From Filobacillus milosensis (GTDB lineage: Bacteria > Bacillota > Bacilli > Bacillales > Alkalibacillaceae), in the NCBI RefSeq assembly GCF_004402015.1, contig NZ_SOPW01000011.1:1-64000 (forward strand): 64,000 bases of DNA, read 5' to 3'. Position 1 is the first letter of the stretch. Every line of letters starts with the position of its first letter. The translations under genes and the position numbers were made by a program. Under the pieces are notes generated by a model. That model searched no databases, had not been told where the DNA came from, and saw only the letters and a list, made by a program, of their open reading frames with translations. This document shows, piece by piece, positions 9,527-18,184 of the stretch.

Positions 9527-9832
9527 ATGTTAACAGGTATTTTGAAGCTAATAGCATCAGGCATTGAGTTTTTCTTAGGGATTCCATTTGTAGGTGGAGT
9601 CTTTATTCTTTCTAGTGGATGGGGCGCACTACTGTTCATGCTATTATTTTATATCGCTATTTTAATACTATCTATTTATTTTGGCCATGCTAAGTGGGGT
9701 GCAATTACAGGAATAGCCGTATCCATTTTGGCGTTTATTCCATTCCTAGGAATGGTTCTCCACTGGATCGCATTCTTTGTTTTATTAATTGATGGAATCC
9801 AAAATGTTAAATATGCAAAAGCAGAAAATTAA
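9527..9832 (+). CDS. small membrane protein of unknown function
   Basis: A 101-residue very hydrophobic protein with about three membrane-spanning segments (roughly residues 3-28, 33-52 and 57-88) and a short charged C-terminus. An AAAGGGATG-like ribosome binding site precedes the ATG. It stands alone between lipL (opposite strand) and ywfO, with its own terminator. I do not recognise the family. It could be a small transporter-like or stress-induced membrane protein, but nothing in the sequence settles that. Confidence 0.65.
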   Translation: MLTGILKLIASGIEFFLGIPFVGGVFILSSGWGALLFMLLFYIAILILSIYFGHAKWGAITGIAVSILAFIPFLGMVLHWIAFFVLLIDGIQNVKYAKAEN

Positions 9833-9878
9833 AAAAATTAGCTCCTGGCTGGAAACGGCACGGGGGCTTAATTTTTCC
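9829..9878 (+). terminator. terminator after the small membrane protein gene
   Basis: AAAATTAGCTCC can pair with GGGGCTTAATTTT (one bulged base), followed by T residues. Confidence 0.6.
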
Positions 9879-9981
9879 ACATTTACGAAAAAACTTAATA
9901 CAAAAATTATTAATTAAGAGGATGTAATTCAAAACAAAAATCGTTATAATGAATGATATATATTTAGAAAGGTCGGAAAAA

Positions 9982-11277
9982 ATGTCATATCGCAATGAAC
10001 AATTAAGCGAAGAAAAAGTATTTAAAGATCCAGTTCATCGGTACATACACGTTCGCGACCGCGTTATCTGGGATTTGATAGGAACTCCGGAATTTCAACG
10101 TTTAAGGCGGATTAAACAGTTAGGAACAACTTATTTAACCTTCCATGGGGCGGAGCATAGTCGCTTTAGTCATTCATTAGGAGTTTATGAAATTATTAGA
10201 CGTATTGTTGAAAACTTCAAAGGTCAGCCGAATTGGAGTCATGAAGAACGATTGCTATGTTTGTGCGCAGCGCTTTTGCATGATTTGGGACATGGTCCAT
10301 TTTCTCATTCATTTGAGAAAGTTTTCGACTTAGATCATGAAGACTTTACGCGTGAAGTTATTCTCGGTGATACTAAAGTAAATGAAGTGTTATCTAAAGT
10401 CGATCAGAACTTTCCTCAGGATGTAGCGGATGTGATACATAAAACATATCCAAACAAACTTGTGGTGAGTTTGATTTCCAGTCAGATTGATGCGGATCGC
10501 ATGGATTACTTACAACGAGACGCTTTTTTTACAGGTGTGAGCTATGGACATTTTGATATGGAACGGATTCTTCGTGTGATGCGACCAATGGAAGACCAAG
10601 CTGTGATTAAAGAGAGTGGTATGCATGCGGTAGAAGATTACATTATGAGCCGTTATCAAATGTACTGGCAGGTCTATTTTCATCCAGTAACCAGAAGTGC
10701 TGAAGTGATCTTAACGAAGATTTTGCATCGCGCTAAGGAATTATACCATTCTGACTTTAAATTTAAGTTAGCGCCAACTCATTTTATTAGTTTCTTTGAA
10801 AAAGAAGTTTCATTAGAGGATTATTTGAAACTGGATGAAAATGTGGCGTTTTACTATTTTCATATTTGGCAAGAAGAAGACGATGCGATTCTAGCAGACT
10901 TATGTCGTCGTTTTGTCGATCGGGATTTATATAAATATATTGAATTTAACCCTGGTCACCAGTACCGAGAATTGATGGATTTAAAAGATTGTTTTATTAA
11001 ATCGGGCATTGACCCTGCCTATTATTTGGAAGTCGATTCATCATCTGATTTGCCTTATGATTTTTATCGCCAAGGGGAAGATGAGGAGCGACTGCCGATC
11101 TTACTACAAATGCCGAACGGAGAATTAAAAGAGCTCTCTCGCCAATCGGATATTGTTGAAGCTATTTCAGGTAAAAAACGTACCGACCATAAGCTATATT
11201 TTGCAGAGGATTTAGTGGATCAACTACCCGAAGACAGTGACATCAAACAACGGATTAAAGAAATATTAAAGGGATAG
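9982..11277 (+). CDS. ywfO: HD-domain phosphohydrolase YwfO
   Basis: A 431-residue HD-superfamily metal-dependent phosphohydrolase, related to dNTP triphosphohydrolases. The HD signature is visible as CAALLHDLGHGPFSHSFE, preceded by the nucleotide-handling RIKQLGTTYLTFHGAEHSRFSHSLG segment. SSQIDADRMDYLQRD carries the last metal-ligand Asp. The start at 9982 gives an N-terminus like B. subtilis YwfO and has AAGG upstream; an in-frame ATG 33 bases earlier has no ribosome binding site. Probable activity is on dNTPs, by family. It is followed closely by ywgA. Confidence 0.9.
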   Translation: MSYRNEQLSEEKVFKDPVHRYIHVRDRVIWDLIGTPEFQRLRRIKQLGTTYLTFHGAEHSRFSHSLGVYEIIRRIVENFKGQPNWSHEERLLCLCAALLHDLGHGPFSHSFEKVFDLDHEDFTREVILGDTKVNEVLSKVDQNFPQDVADVIHKTYPNKLVVSLISSQIDADRMDYLQRDAFFTGVSYGHFDMERILRVMRPMEDQAVIKESGMHAVEDYIMSRYQMYWQVYFHPVTRSAEVILTKILHRAKELYHSDFKFKLAPTHFISFFEKEVSLEDYLKLDENVAFYYFHIWQEEDDAILADLCRRFVDRDLYKYIEFNPGHQYRELMDLKDCFIKSGIDPAYYLEVDSSSDLPYDFYRQGEDEERLPILLQMPNGELKELSRQSDIVEAISGKKRTDHKLYFAEDLVDQLPEDSDIKQRIKEILKG

Positions 11278-11288
11278 GGGCTGAGCAA

Positions 11289-11786
11289 ATGTTAGAAGAT
11301 CACGCAAAACTGATGGCGTTTTTCGAACAGGCGCAGGAAGTTGTTGGGCGAAAACGTCTACAAAAAATGGTGTATATATTGAAAAAATCAGGCTTTGATT
11401 TTTCAGAGCGATATTCCTTTCATTTTTACGGACCTTATTCAGAGGAACTATCAACTCGCATAGAGGAACTATGTAATTTAGGATTTTTAGTGGAAGAAAA
11501 AGAGAAGGAAAAAGGGTATTATCAGTATCGTTATACGTTAACGGATAATGGGACAAGCTTTTTAGATGACTCTAACATAAACACGCCAAATATGTCGGGT
11601 TTAATTTATAAAATGAACGATCAAAGTTCAAAGTTTTTAGAGCTGGTCTCAACGATGCTCTTCTTCGATAACTTTTCCAAAGAAGAAGTTGAACAAAAGG
11701 TTTTAACTGTTAAAAGTAAGCAGAATTACACAGATGAAGATTTTAAAGAAGCGTGGACATTTATTGATGAAATGAAGAAGCATTAA
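11289..11786 (+). CDS. ywgA: YwgA family protein
   Basis: A 165-residue soluble protein of the YwgA family, very close in length to the B. subtilis protein. The N-terminal half looks like a winged-helix fold (residues about 15-90, RKRLQKMVYILKKSG onward). No catalytic motif is evident, and the function is unknown. It lies 11 bp after ywfO with GGGGCTGAG as a weak ribosome binding site, so the two are co-transcribed, as in B. subtilis. Confidence 0.82.
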   Translation: MLEDHAKLMAFFEQAQEVVGRKRLQKMVYILKKSGFDFSERYSFHFYGPYSEELSTRIEELCNLGFLVEEKEKEKGYYQYRYTLTDNGTSFLDDSNINTPNMSGLIYKMNDQSSKFLELVSTMLFFDNFSKEEVEQKVLTVKSKQNYTDEDFKEAWTFIDEMKKH

Positions 11787-11794
11787 ACATATAG

Positions 11795-11834
11795 AAAATC
11801 CTCATTTACAAATCGCGTAAATGAGGATTTTTTA
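11795..11834 (+). terminator. terminator of ywfO-ywgA
   Basis: AAAATCCTCATTTAC pairs with GTAAATGAGGATTTT around a short loop and is followed by T residues. Confidence 0.88.
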
Positions 11835-11849
11835 TATGATATTAAGATC

Positions 11850-11946
11850 TTTTCCGGACCTTTTTTTCGTCTAACCAGGGTCGAATCGTGTCGAAAAGTC
11901 TTAAAAATCACCTTTTTCTGGACTTTCCGCCCATACTTCCGGACTT
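11850..11946. repeat. TCCGGAAA element, reverse orientation (copy 2)
   Basis: Boxes start at 11854 (CCGG), 11918 (CTGG) and 11939 (CCGG), spacings 64 and 21. The core has GGTCGAA at 11879 and TGTCGAA at 11889, ten bases apart. The element fills the gap between the ywgA terminator and the stop codon of the purine permease, with the last box only a few bases from that stop. Confidence 0.85.
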
Positions 11947-11947
11947 T

Positions 11948-13261
11948 TTAATGCGGTAAAAACACCAACTGATAAATAAACAACACTGCGAAAATATAAA
12001 GTAACCAGTGAACTTGTTTGGCTTTACCCATAGCCAGTTTCATCACAGGGTATGCAATGAATCCAAACGCGATACCAGTTGCGATACTAGACGTTAAAGG
12101 CATGATTAGTATGATTAAGAAAGCTGGGAATGCCTCATCTAGTTGATTCCAATCGATTTTAGCGATATTCGCCATCATAAAGCTACCTACAATAATGAGT
12201 GCAGGTGCTGTAATAGCTGATAAACTAGCGACAGCTTCAACTAAAGGCGAGAAGAATAACACCAGGATGAATAAAATAGCAACGACTAATGTTGTAATCC
12301 CCGTACGACCACCCGCAGCAACACCTGAAGATGATTCAATATAAGCACTTGTTGGGCTTGTCCCGAACATAGCGCCGACCGTAGTACCGACAGAGTCGGC
12401 TAAAAGTGCTTGCTTGACTCGAGGAAATTTTTTGCCTTTCATTAAACCCGCTTGTTGAGCAACACCAACCATTGTGCCGGTCGTATCAAATAAAGTAACT
12501 AATAAAAAGGAAAAGACTACTGTATATAAGCTGTATTGAATGACATCACCTATAGCAGTTATAGGGTTAAACACAGCCAAGCCGTGTTCAAATGAAGGGA
12601 CCGACATAACGCCTTGGTCAAACTTAAGCTCACCTGTAAAGAAAGCAATAGCACCAGTTAATACGATTCCGTAAAAAATAGCGCCTTTTACTTTGAGGGC
12701 CATCAATACAATAGTTATAGCTAACCCGGCGATAGCAAGCATTGCTGAAGGGCTGCTTAAATCTCCTAACTTCACTAAGTTCACAGGATCATCAGCAATA
12801 ATTCCAGTTAAACGAAAACCAATAAATGAGATGAATAAGCCGATTCCGGCAGTAATACCGTATTTGAGATTTTCCGGAATTGCCTCAATTAATATTCGTC
12901 GTAATGGTGTAACAGATAATAGAATAAAAAGTAAACCTGAAACAAATACTGCTGCGAAAGCAATACTGTAATTAATATCTGGATTATTTGCAACCACTGA
13001 ATAAGCAAAGTACGCATTTAGGCCCATGCCTGGAGCAACCGCAATTGGGTAATTCGCAAATAAAGCCATCCACAATGTACCTACGACTGTTGCGATAATT
13101 GTCGCGATGTAAACTTGTTCAAATGGAACGCCGGCGTCTCCTAATATTGATGGATTAACAAAAGCGATGTAAACCATCGTTAGAAAAGTCGTGATACCAG
13201 CAATAATTTCAGTTTTAATCGTCGTTTGTCTTTCTTTAAGTTGAAAATCCAATTTCTCCAC
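11948..13261 (-). CDS. NCS2 family purine permease (PbuG/PbuO-like)
   Basis: A 437-residue integral membrane transporter with about 12-14 helices, of the AzgA-like NCS2 branch that takes up adenine, guanine or hypoxanthine with protons. Family signatures are the N-terminal TTFLTMVYIAFVNPSIL, the GMGLNAYFAY motif and GTSPTSAYIESSSGVAAGGRTG. The precise base transported cannot be read from sequence. Two PurR boxes lie just upstream, and no purine riboswitch was seen. It is a single-gene unit. Confidence 0.9.
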   Translation of the reverse strand: MEKLDFQLKERQTTIKTEIIAGITTFLTMVYIAFVNPSILGDAGVPFEQVYIATIIATVVGTLWMALFANYPIAVAPGMGLNAYFAYSVVANNPDINYSIAFAAVFVSGLLFILLSVTPLRRILIEAIPENLKYGITAGIGLFISFIGFRLTGIIADDPVNLVKLGDLSSPSAMLAIAGLAITIVLMALKVKGAIFYGIVLTGAIAFFTGELKFDQGVMSVPSFEHGLAVFNPITAIGDVIQYSLYTVVFSFLLVTLFDTTGTMVGVAQQAGLMKGKKFPRVKQALLADSVGTTVGAMFGTSPTSAYIESSSGVAAGGRTGITTLVVAILFILVLFFSPLVEAVASLSAITAPALIIVGSFMMANIAKIDWNQLDEAFPAFLIILIMPLTSSIATGIAFGFIAYPVMKLAMGKAKQVHWLLYIFAVLFIYQLVFLPH

Positions 13262-13266
13262 CCCTT

Positions 13267-13310
13267 AAAAACGAACATTTATGACAACAGTTATTATAAT
13301 ATTCGTTTTT
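13267..13310 (-). promoter_or_regulatory. paired PurR boxes upstream of the purine permease
   Basis: Two inverted copies of a PurBox lie here: AAAAACGAACATT at 13267-13279 on the plus strand and AAAAACGAATATT on the minus strand at 13298-13310, 18 bases apart. The first differs from the Bacillus PurBox consensus AWWWCCGAACWWT at one position. Paired divergent boxes are the form PurR needs. A purine permease downstream fits. Confidence 0.75.
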
Positions 13311-13368
13311 AAGCTCAAACGCAACCTCTTTTTGGCAAAAAAATAATGCCATTTAATTTTAAACGACA

Positions 13369-14538
13369 TTATAAGAGTCGGTGAAACAATCTGGCGAAAA
13401 ATTTACTAAGCCATAACCGATAAGTATTAGGTTGCTTAATCCAATCATCATAAAACGGCATCGAATCTTTCATATCTTCTTCAAAGAAACTGTATATGTG
13501 CCGGGTTACCTTTTCATCAAGAATAATAAGATTGACCTCTTCGTTAATATATAAACTTCGTCTATCAAAGTTAGCTGTCCCGATATCACACACTTTCTGG
13601 TCAATAAACAACGCCTTCGCATGGTAAAATCCGTTAGTAAATAATTTCACCTCAGCACCAGCTTCATGCATTCGTATTAAGTACGGTAGCGAGGCTTCTT
13701 TAACGAGTGGATGGTCTGATTTGTGTGGATAAAGGATCGACACTTTAACATTTTCTTTTAATTTTTGCTCAATTAGCTGCATGATTTTTTCGCTTGGAAT
13801 GAAGTATGGTGATCCGATCGAGATATGCGTTTTAGCTTTATCAATTAGATCAATAAACGTATGTTCGAGTGAATTATTAGATGAAGGGATCAAGTGACAT
13901 GATACATCTCCAGGTTCACTATTTTTAATAGGGAGGTTCAGCACATCTTCAGTATTTTTTTCCCAATCATGACAAAATAAATCTAAAAGATCCTGTATGA
14001 TTTCCCCACTAACCCTTAAGTGATAGTCACGCCATAACGAAAATTTGGAATGGTCATTAATGTATTCATCCCCTATATTGTACCCACCAATGTAACCGGC
14101 CTTCCCGTCAATAATAGAAATTTTGCGATGATTACGATGGTTGATTGAATAAAAAAGCCTTCTCCAATCGAGTTTTTTACTATAAGTAAAATGAACACCT
14201 GCTTGTTCTAGTAAACGAATATCTTTATGTTTAACAGAAAATGAGCCTAGCCGGTCAATAAGTAAATAAACGTTTACGCCACGCTCGCTAGTGCGCGCCA
14301 AAAGATTAAAGAATTTATGACTGAATTCATCGTCTTTTACAATAAAAAAAGAAACACATACGTAGTGTTTGGCATTTTGGATATCTTTGAAATAAGTTTT
14401 GTACAAATGTTTACCGTTATTGAAAAAATCAATTTGAGCTGTACGAGCCGGATAAGTCTTTGGCGACATCTCTTCAGGTTTTGATTGAACTAATAAAAAT
14501 ATTACCAACAATAAAATGATGACAGCGAAGACCCACAC
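13369..14538 (-). CDS. cardiolipin synthase-like phospholipase D family protein
   Basis: A 389-residue membrane-anchored enzyme of the phospholipase D superfamily. One N-terminal helix (about residues 2-18) is followed by two HKD catalytic motifs, NHRKISIIDG and YHAKALFIDQ, each with the expected downstream GG or GTAN segment. It probably joins two phosphatidylglycerols into cardiolipin. Size and the divergent neighbour fadF match B. subtilis YwjE (ClsB), which is beside ywjF. B. subtilis has several cls paralogues, so the physiological role is uncertain. Confidence 0.85.
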   Translation of the reverse strand: MWVFAVIILLLVIFLLVQSKPEEMSPKTYPARTAQIDFFNNGKHLYKTYFKDIQNAKHYVCVSFFIVKDDEFSHKFFNLLARTSERGVNVYLLIDRLGSFSVKHKDIRLLEQAGVHFTYSKKLDWRRLFYSINHRNHRKISIIDGKAGYIGGYNIGDEYINDHSKFSLWRDYHLRVSGEIIQDLLDLFCHDWEKNTEDVLNLPIKNSEPGDVSCHLIPSSNNSLEHTFIDLIDKAKTHISIGSPYFIPSEKIMQLIEQKLKENVKVSILYPHKSDHPLVKEASLPYLIRMHEAGAEVKLFTNGFYHAKALFIDQKVCDIGTANFDRRSLYINEEVNLIILDEKVTRHIYSFFEEDMKDSMPFYDDWIKQPNTYRLWLSKFFARLFHRLL

Positions 14539-14613
14539 AGATAGCTCCCCTTTCTCAAGTAGTATGTAATAATTTATAAGTCCTTATACGATGGAAAATG
14601 TCGATATTTAACA

Positions 14614-14641
14614 TTGACTGAATGCTCACTCATTGTATAAT
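14614..14641 (+). promoter_or_regulatory. fadF promoter with FadR-like operator in the spacer
   Basis: TTGACT at 14614 and TATAAT at 14636 are separated by 16 bases. The spacer contains TGAATGCTCACTCATT, which fits the Bacillus FadR (YsiA) operator TGAATGAMTAYTCATTCA at 13 of 18 positions. A repressor here would block RNA polymerase until long-chain acyl-CoA releases it (inferred from B. subtilis). Confidence 0.65.
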
Positions 14642-14725
14642 AAAAGATAACAAAAAGAATTTTCATGGAATTTAAACTTTTCATGATATATGATATTTAT
14701 AGACTACGGTTACGGGGGGAAAAGA

Positions 14726-16846
14726 ATGGACACATTATTACTAATTAACTGGATTGCCTTTATTGGTGTAACCGCTTACGCTATTTTCCTGTTTGTACAG
14801 ATTGTTCGCACGCGTATTGCTTACATCAAGATGGGGAAAAAAGTTGATTTCGACCAAGACATGAAACAACGCGTGAGAGATATAATCACCTTTGTATTTG
14901 GTCAGAAAAAATTATTAAAAGATAAAAAATCAGGCGCTATACACGTCATGATGTTTTACGGGTTCTTACTCGTACAATTTGGTGCAATTGATTTCATATG
15001 GAAAGGTCTAGCACCTGATTCGCACTTACCGTTAGGTTTCTTATATCCTGGTTTCACATTTTTTCAGGAGCTAGTAACACTAACGATTTTAGTCGCAGTC
15101 GTATGGGCGTTTTACCGTCGTTATATTGAAAAGCTAGTTCGTTTAAAACGTGGATTTAAAGCTGGGCTTGTACTCATTTTTATTGGTACATTGATGTTAT
15201 CAGTATTAATGGGAAATGGTGCAGGAATTGTTTGGCATGGTCATGAATTAACTTGGACCGAACCAGTCGCATCCATGTTTGCCCTGCTATTTGGGTGGAT
15301 GGGTACCACTGCAGCTGCAACGGTCTTCTATGTCATGTGGTGGATTCACTTATTTGCGTTATTAAGTTTCTTGATTTACGTACCACAATCCAAACACGCA
15401 CACTTAATTGCCGGGCCTGCTAACGTCTTTTTAACGAAAGACAAAAAGCACGGTAAGCTTAAGAAAATTGATTTTGATATTGATGAAATGGAAGAATCTG
15501 ATGAAGAACCAACGTTTGGGGTTGGAAAAGTTGAAGATTTAGACCAACTTCAGCTATTAGATTTATATGCTTGTGTTGAGTGCGGGCGCTGTACAAATGT
15601 CTGTCCGGCATCGGGTTCAGGTAAGATGCTGTCTCCAATGGACATCATTGTTAAATTACGTGATCACTTAACAGAAAAAGGGGCAGCAGTTACTGGAAAA
15701 TCTGCTTGGGTGCCATCATATGCTTTTGCAGGTACACAAGGGAACCAGGTCGCTGCAGACCCGAATGGCTCGCTTGCTCAGCAAGTAATGGAAAAAGATT
15801 TGATCGGTGATGTTGTTACCGAAGAAGAACTTTGGGCATGTACAACTTGCCGTAACTGTGAAGACGCATGTCCGGTTATGAACCAACATGTTGATACAAT
15901 TATAGATTTACGTCGTTATTTAGTGATGACTGAAGGTAAAATGGATCCTGAAGCTCAACGTGCCATGATGAACATTGAGCGTCAAGGTAATCCATGGGGA
16001 CTTTCTAAGAAAGACCGTGAAAACTGGAGGGAAGTTGACGAGACGCTACGCATTCCAACTGTGAAAGAAATGAAGAAGGAAGGCGAAGAGTTCGAATACT
16101 TATTCTGGGTTTCTTCAATGGGGTCTTATGATAACCGAAGCCAAAAGATTGCTTTAGCCTTCGCGCGTTTAATGAATAAAGCAGGCGTTAAATTCGCTAT
16201 TTTAGGTAATAAAGAGCGTAACTCTGGTGATACAGCCCGTCGATTAGGTAATGAGTTCTTGTTCCAAGAGTTAGCAGAGAAGAATATTAAAGAGTTTGAG
16301 AAAAATGAAGTGACAAAAATCGTAACGATCGATCCACACGCTTATAATATTTTCAAAAATGAATACCCTGATTTCGGATTTGAAGGTGAAGTGTATCACC
16401 ATACAGAATTGTTAGCTGAACTATTGGAAGAAGGTCGATTAAAACCTGAACAAGCAATCAATGAGAAGATTACTTACCATGATTCTTGTTATTTAGGGCG
16501 CTACAATGATGTATATAACCCACCACGTACAATTCTGGAATCTATACCTGGTGTTCAGTACGTTGAAATTGAGCGAAACAAAGAAAACGGAATGTGCTGT
16601 GGTGCTGGTGGCGGTATGATGTGGTCTGAGGAAAAAACAGGTAACCGCGTCAACGTTGCACGTACAGAGCAAGCATTGGAAGTGACTCCAAATACGATCT
16701 CAAGTGCTTGTCCATATTGCTTAACCATGTTAACAGATGGTACAAAAGCGAAAGAAGTAGAGGAAGATGTTACAACACAAGATGTTGCCGAGGTGCTTGA
16801 ACGATCAATATTCGGTGAACCAGCCAAGATTGATCAGCCAGCATAA
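14726..16846 (+). CDS. fadF: iron-sulphur oxidoreductase FadF (YwjF-like)
   Basis: A 706-residue membrane iron-sulphur protein linked to fatty acid oxidation in Bacillus; it probably passes electrons from acyl-CoA dehydrogenation to the quinone pool (inference). The N-terminal 230 residues hold five or so membrane helices like the NarI cytochrome subunit. Two 4Fe-4S motifs follow (CVECGRCTNVCPASG and CTTCRNCEDACPVM), then two CCG-type heterodisulfide reductase domains (HDSCYLGRYN and MCCGAGGGMM). The start at 14726 has GGGGGGA upstream; an earlier ATG at 14690 does not. It is a monocistronic unit with its own terminator. Confidence 0.9.
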   Translation: MDTLLLINWIAFIGVTAYAIFLFVQIVRTRIAYIKMGKKVDFDQDMKQRVRDIITFVFGQKKLLKDKKSGAIHVMMFYGFLLVQFGAIDFIWKGLAPDSHLPLGFLYPGFTFFQELVTLTILVAVVWAFYRRYIEKLVRLKRGFKAGLVLIFIGTLMLSVLMGNGAGIVWHGHELTWTEPVASMFALLFGWMGTTAAATVFYVMWWIHLFALLSFLIYVPQSKHAHLIAGPANVFLTKDKKHGKLKKIDFDIDEMEESDEEPTFGVGKVEDLDQLQLLDLYACVECGRCTNVCPASGSGKMLSPMDIIVKLRDHLTEKGAAVTGKSAWVPSYAFAGTQGNQVAADPNGSLAQQVMEKDLIGDVVTEEELWACTTCRNCEDACPVMNQHVDTIIDLRRYLVMTEGKMDPEAQRAMMNIERQGNPWGLSKKDRENWREVDETLRIPTVKEMKKEGEEFEYLFWVSSMGSYDNRSQKIALAFARLMNKAGVKFAILGNKERNSGDTARRLGNEFLFQELAEKNIKEFEKNEVTKIVTIDPHAYNIFKNEYPDFGFEGEVYHHTELLAELLEEGRLKPEQAINEKITYHDSCYLGRYNDVYNPPRTILESIPGVQYVEIERNKENGMCCGAGGGMMWSEEKTGNRVNVARTEQALEVTPNTISSACPYCLTMLTDGTKAKEVEEDVTTQDVAEVLERSIFGEPAKIDQPA

Positions 16847-16853
16847 GTAATTT

Positions 16854-16885
16854 AACCTCCTGATACATGTTGTCAGGAGGTTTTC
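16854..16885 (+). terminator. terminator of fadF
   Basis: AACCTCCTGA pairs with TCAGGAGGTT, followed by TTTT. Confidence 0.85.
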
Positions 16886-17057
16886 AATTTTATTATAAAA
16901 TTGTTAAATTTCCATTTTTTTATATTGCTATTTTTAGAAAAATTTAAAAAACATGTTGCATTTTGATGATTAGTTTCTTAAAATAAAAGATGTTAAACTT
17001 ATCTGAAAAAATTAGGGGATTCTCGAAAAGACTTACATACGGGTTTTGTAAATAAAA

Positions 17058-17102
17058 TATAATGGAGTTTTAATTTTTTTAATTTTAAATTATTAGAAAA
17101 TT
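17058..17102 (+). promoter_or_regulatory. opp operon -10 box and CodY-like site
   Basis: TATAAT at 17058-17063 is the only clear promoter element in the AT-rich 315-bp gap after fadF; no good -35 was found. AATTATTAGAAAATT at 17088-17102 matches the CodY motif AATTTTCWGAAAATT at 13 of 15 positions and lies just downstream, where binding would act as a roadblock. A weaker match lies near 16933. Peptide uptake operons are common CodY targets. Confidence 0.45.
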
Positions 17103-17161
17103 AATTCTATTTTAACCCTTTGAGAAGGTCATCGAGAAAATATAACAATAGGGTGATCGAG

Positions 17162-18184
17162 TTGAGTAATCCATTATTAGAGATTAAAAATCTGAAGACG
17201 TCCTTCAGAATAGGGGAAAAGTATTACGCAGCGGTTGACGATGTATCCCTAAACGTAAATGAGAATGAAGTCCTAGCCATCGTTGGGGAATCTGGCTCAG
17301 GTAAAAGTGCGTTAGCATTCTCAGTTATGGGACTACACAACCGTGCAAAGATTGAAGGGGACATTTTCTTTAAAGGTAAGAACATTGCCAACTTACCGAC
17401 TAAAGAAATGAACAAGTTCCGCGGTAATGAATTGTCAATGATCTTCCAGGATCCATTAACAGCCTTAAACCCATTAATGGAAGTCGGTAGACAAATTGAT
17501 GAAGTATTGATTTTGCATAAGAGTAATATGCCAAAATCTCAACGTAAAAAGTACATAATCGAACTATTAGAACGTGTAGAAATACCTAGACCAAAACACG
17601 TTTATAATCAATTTCCACATGAGTTGTCTGGTGGTATGAGACAGCGTGTGATCATCGCGATTGCTATCGCTAATCAGCCAGAACTACTTATTGCAGACGA
17701 GCCTACAACGGCATTAGACGTTACCATTCAAGCACAAATCCTTGATTTAATGCGCGAGTTAAAAGATGACTTGAACTCTGGAGTAGTACTTATTACTCAC
17801 GACTTAGGTGTTGTTGCTGAAATGGCAGACCGCGTTGCTGTTATGTACGCAGGCGAAATAGTGGAAATTGCAGATGTAGATACATTATTTAATAATCCAC
17901 AGCATCCATATACGCGATCATTATTAAGTTCAATTCCACTACTTGACGATGCTCAAGATAAACTTCACGTCATTCATGGTATTGTACCGTCGCTTAAGCA
18001 TTTGCCGCGTGAAGGTTGTCGATTTAGTGCACGTATTCCTTGGATTGAAGAAGATGCACACGAAGAACAACCGACTTTACATGAGATAAGTCCAGGTCAT
18101 TTTGTTCGATGTACGTGCTATAAGCATTTCTACTTCCCAGACGAGAGCAAGGAGGATCAGAACCATGACGTTGCTAAAAGTTAA
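17162..18184 (+). CDS. oppD: oligopeptide ABC transporter ATPase, OppD/AppD type
   Basis: ATP-hydrolysing subunit (340 residues) of a peptide importer. Walker A is GESGSGKSA, the ABC signature LSGGMRQRV, Walker B LLIADEP, and the C-terminal oligopeptide-transporter extension ends in a Cys-containing RFSARIP segment. The start is TTG at 17162, with AGGGTGA five bases upstream. The last 20 bases overlap the next gene, so the ATPases are translationally coupled. The operon order here is D-F-B-C-A, where B. subtilis app is D-F-A-B-C. The substrate is probably oligopeptides. Confidence 0.92.
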   Translation: MSNPLLEIKNLKTSFRIGEKYYAAVDDVSLNVNENEVLAIVGESGSGKSALAFSVMGLHNRAKIEGDIFFKGKNIANLPTKEMNKFRGNELSMIFQDPLTALNPLMEVGRQIDEVLILHKSNMPKSQRKKYIIELLERVEIPRPKHVYNQFPHELSGGMRQRVIIAIAIANQPELLIADEPTTALDVTIQAQILDLMRELKDDLNSGVVLITHDLGVVAEMADRVAVMYAGEIVEIADVDTLFNNPQHPYTRSLLSSIPLLDDAQDKLHVIHGIVPSLKHLPREGCRFSARIPWIEEDAHEEQPTLHEISPGHFVRCTCYKHFYFPDESKEDQNHDVAKS

